This document shows, piece by piece, positions 6,387 to 6,455 of a stretch of 6,455 bases of DNA. This DNA comes from Bacteroidales bacterium (GTDB lineage Bacteria > Bacteroidota > Bacteroidia > Bacteroidales > 4484-276). The notes below the pieces were generated by a model. It was not told the origin of the DNA. It worked only from the letters and a program-made list of their open reading frames with translations, and ran no database searches. Each line of letters begins with the position of its first letter. The first letter of the stretch is position 1. The DNA is taken from positions 1-6,455 of the forward strand of contig JAOZRY010000180.1 of the NCBI GenBank assembly GCA_029939965.1. Reading direction: 5' to 3'. The position numbers and the translations under genes are program-made.

Positions 6387-6455
6387 CAAAAAAACCGGAT
6401 TCGCCTTTTGTATGGGCATAACTTTACCCAACGTTTTACACTCTCTTAGCTAACC
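6387..6455. other. Non-coding right edge, no gene recognised
   Basis: No supported gene begins or ends here. The stretch has an A7 run at 6388-6394 and a loose TGGG/CCCA pair (about 6413-6430). It may be the promoter region of a gene beyond the window or the continuation of the repeat-like sequence to its left. Confidence 0.3.

Noticed and set aside
6360..6419. Short minus-strand frame starting at an ATG at 6419
   Set aside because: It has only 19 codons, runs into the hairpin, and has no promoter or similarity that I recognise.
6426..6432. Integron-like inverse core site (ACCCAAC)
   Set aside because: The seven bases fit RYYYAAC, but no matching GTTRRRY partner or attC-like stem is present nearby.
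1..6455. tRNA, rRNA, CRISPR array, complete insertion sequence or toxin-antitoxin pair
   Set aside because: I saw no cloverleaf, regular spacer-repeat pattern, transposase motifs or paired small genes in any gap.

Overview
The window looks like chromosomal DNA from a member of the Bacteroidota, probably a free-living or environmental lineage that has a type IX secretion system. The evidence is as follows. One protein ends in a type IX (Por) C-terminal sorting domain. Two start regions carry an exact match to the Bacteroidota -7 promoter consensus TAnnTTTG. No start codon has a Shine-Dalgarno sequence. One gene encodes the long (about 630-residue) amidophosphoribosyltransferase-type protein that I associate with this phylum. 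The DNA is visibly AT-rich, and an ATTTAYG heptamer repeat sits in an intergenic gap. I cannot assign a genus.

Layout: positions 1-118 are non-coding and repeat-like. Positions 119-2020 (minus strand) encode the PurF-like class II glutamine amidotransferase/phosphoribosyltransferase. A 192-base divergent intergenic region (2021-2212) holds the promoters of this gene and of the next one. Positions 2213-3709 (plus) encode a secreted right-handed beta-helix protein with a type IX sorting domain, closed by a perfect 11-bp hairpin that includes its stop codon. A 188-base gap (3710-3897) follows. Positions 3898-6321 (plus) encode an 807-residue ABC transporter permease of the MacB/FtsX type with eight predicted membrane segments. 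Positions 6322-6455 hold a long imperfect inverted repeat and no recognisable gene.

The three genes look like separate transcription units, not one system. A purine-metabolism gene is read leftward, a secreted surface protein is read rightward and ends at its own terminator, and a membrane permease follows with its own leader. I see no shared operon and no ATPase partner for the permease inside the window. Nothing here amounts to a clearly new multi-gene system. The points most worth a second look are the altered glutaminase-site residues of the PurF-like protein, the repeat-like sequences at both edges, and the beta-helix protein of unknown function.
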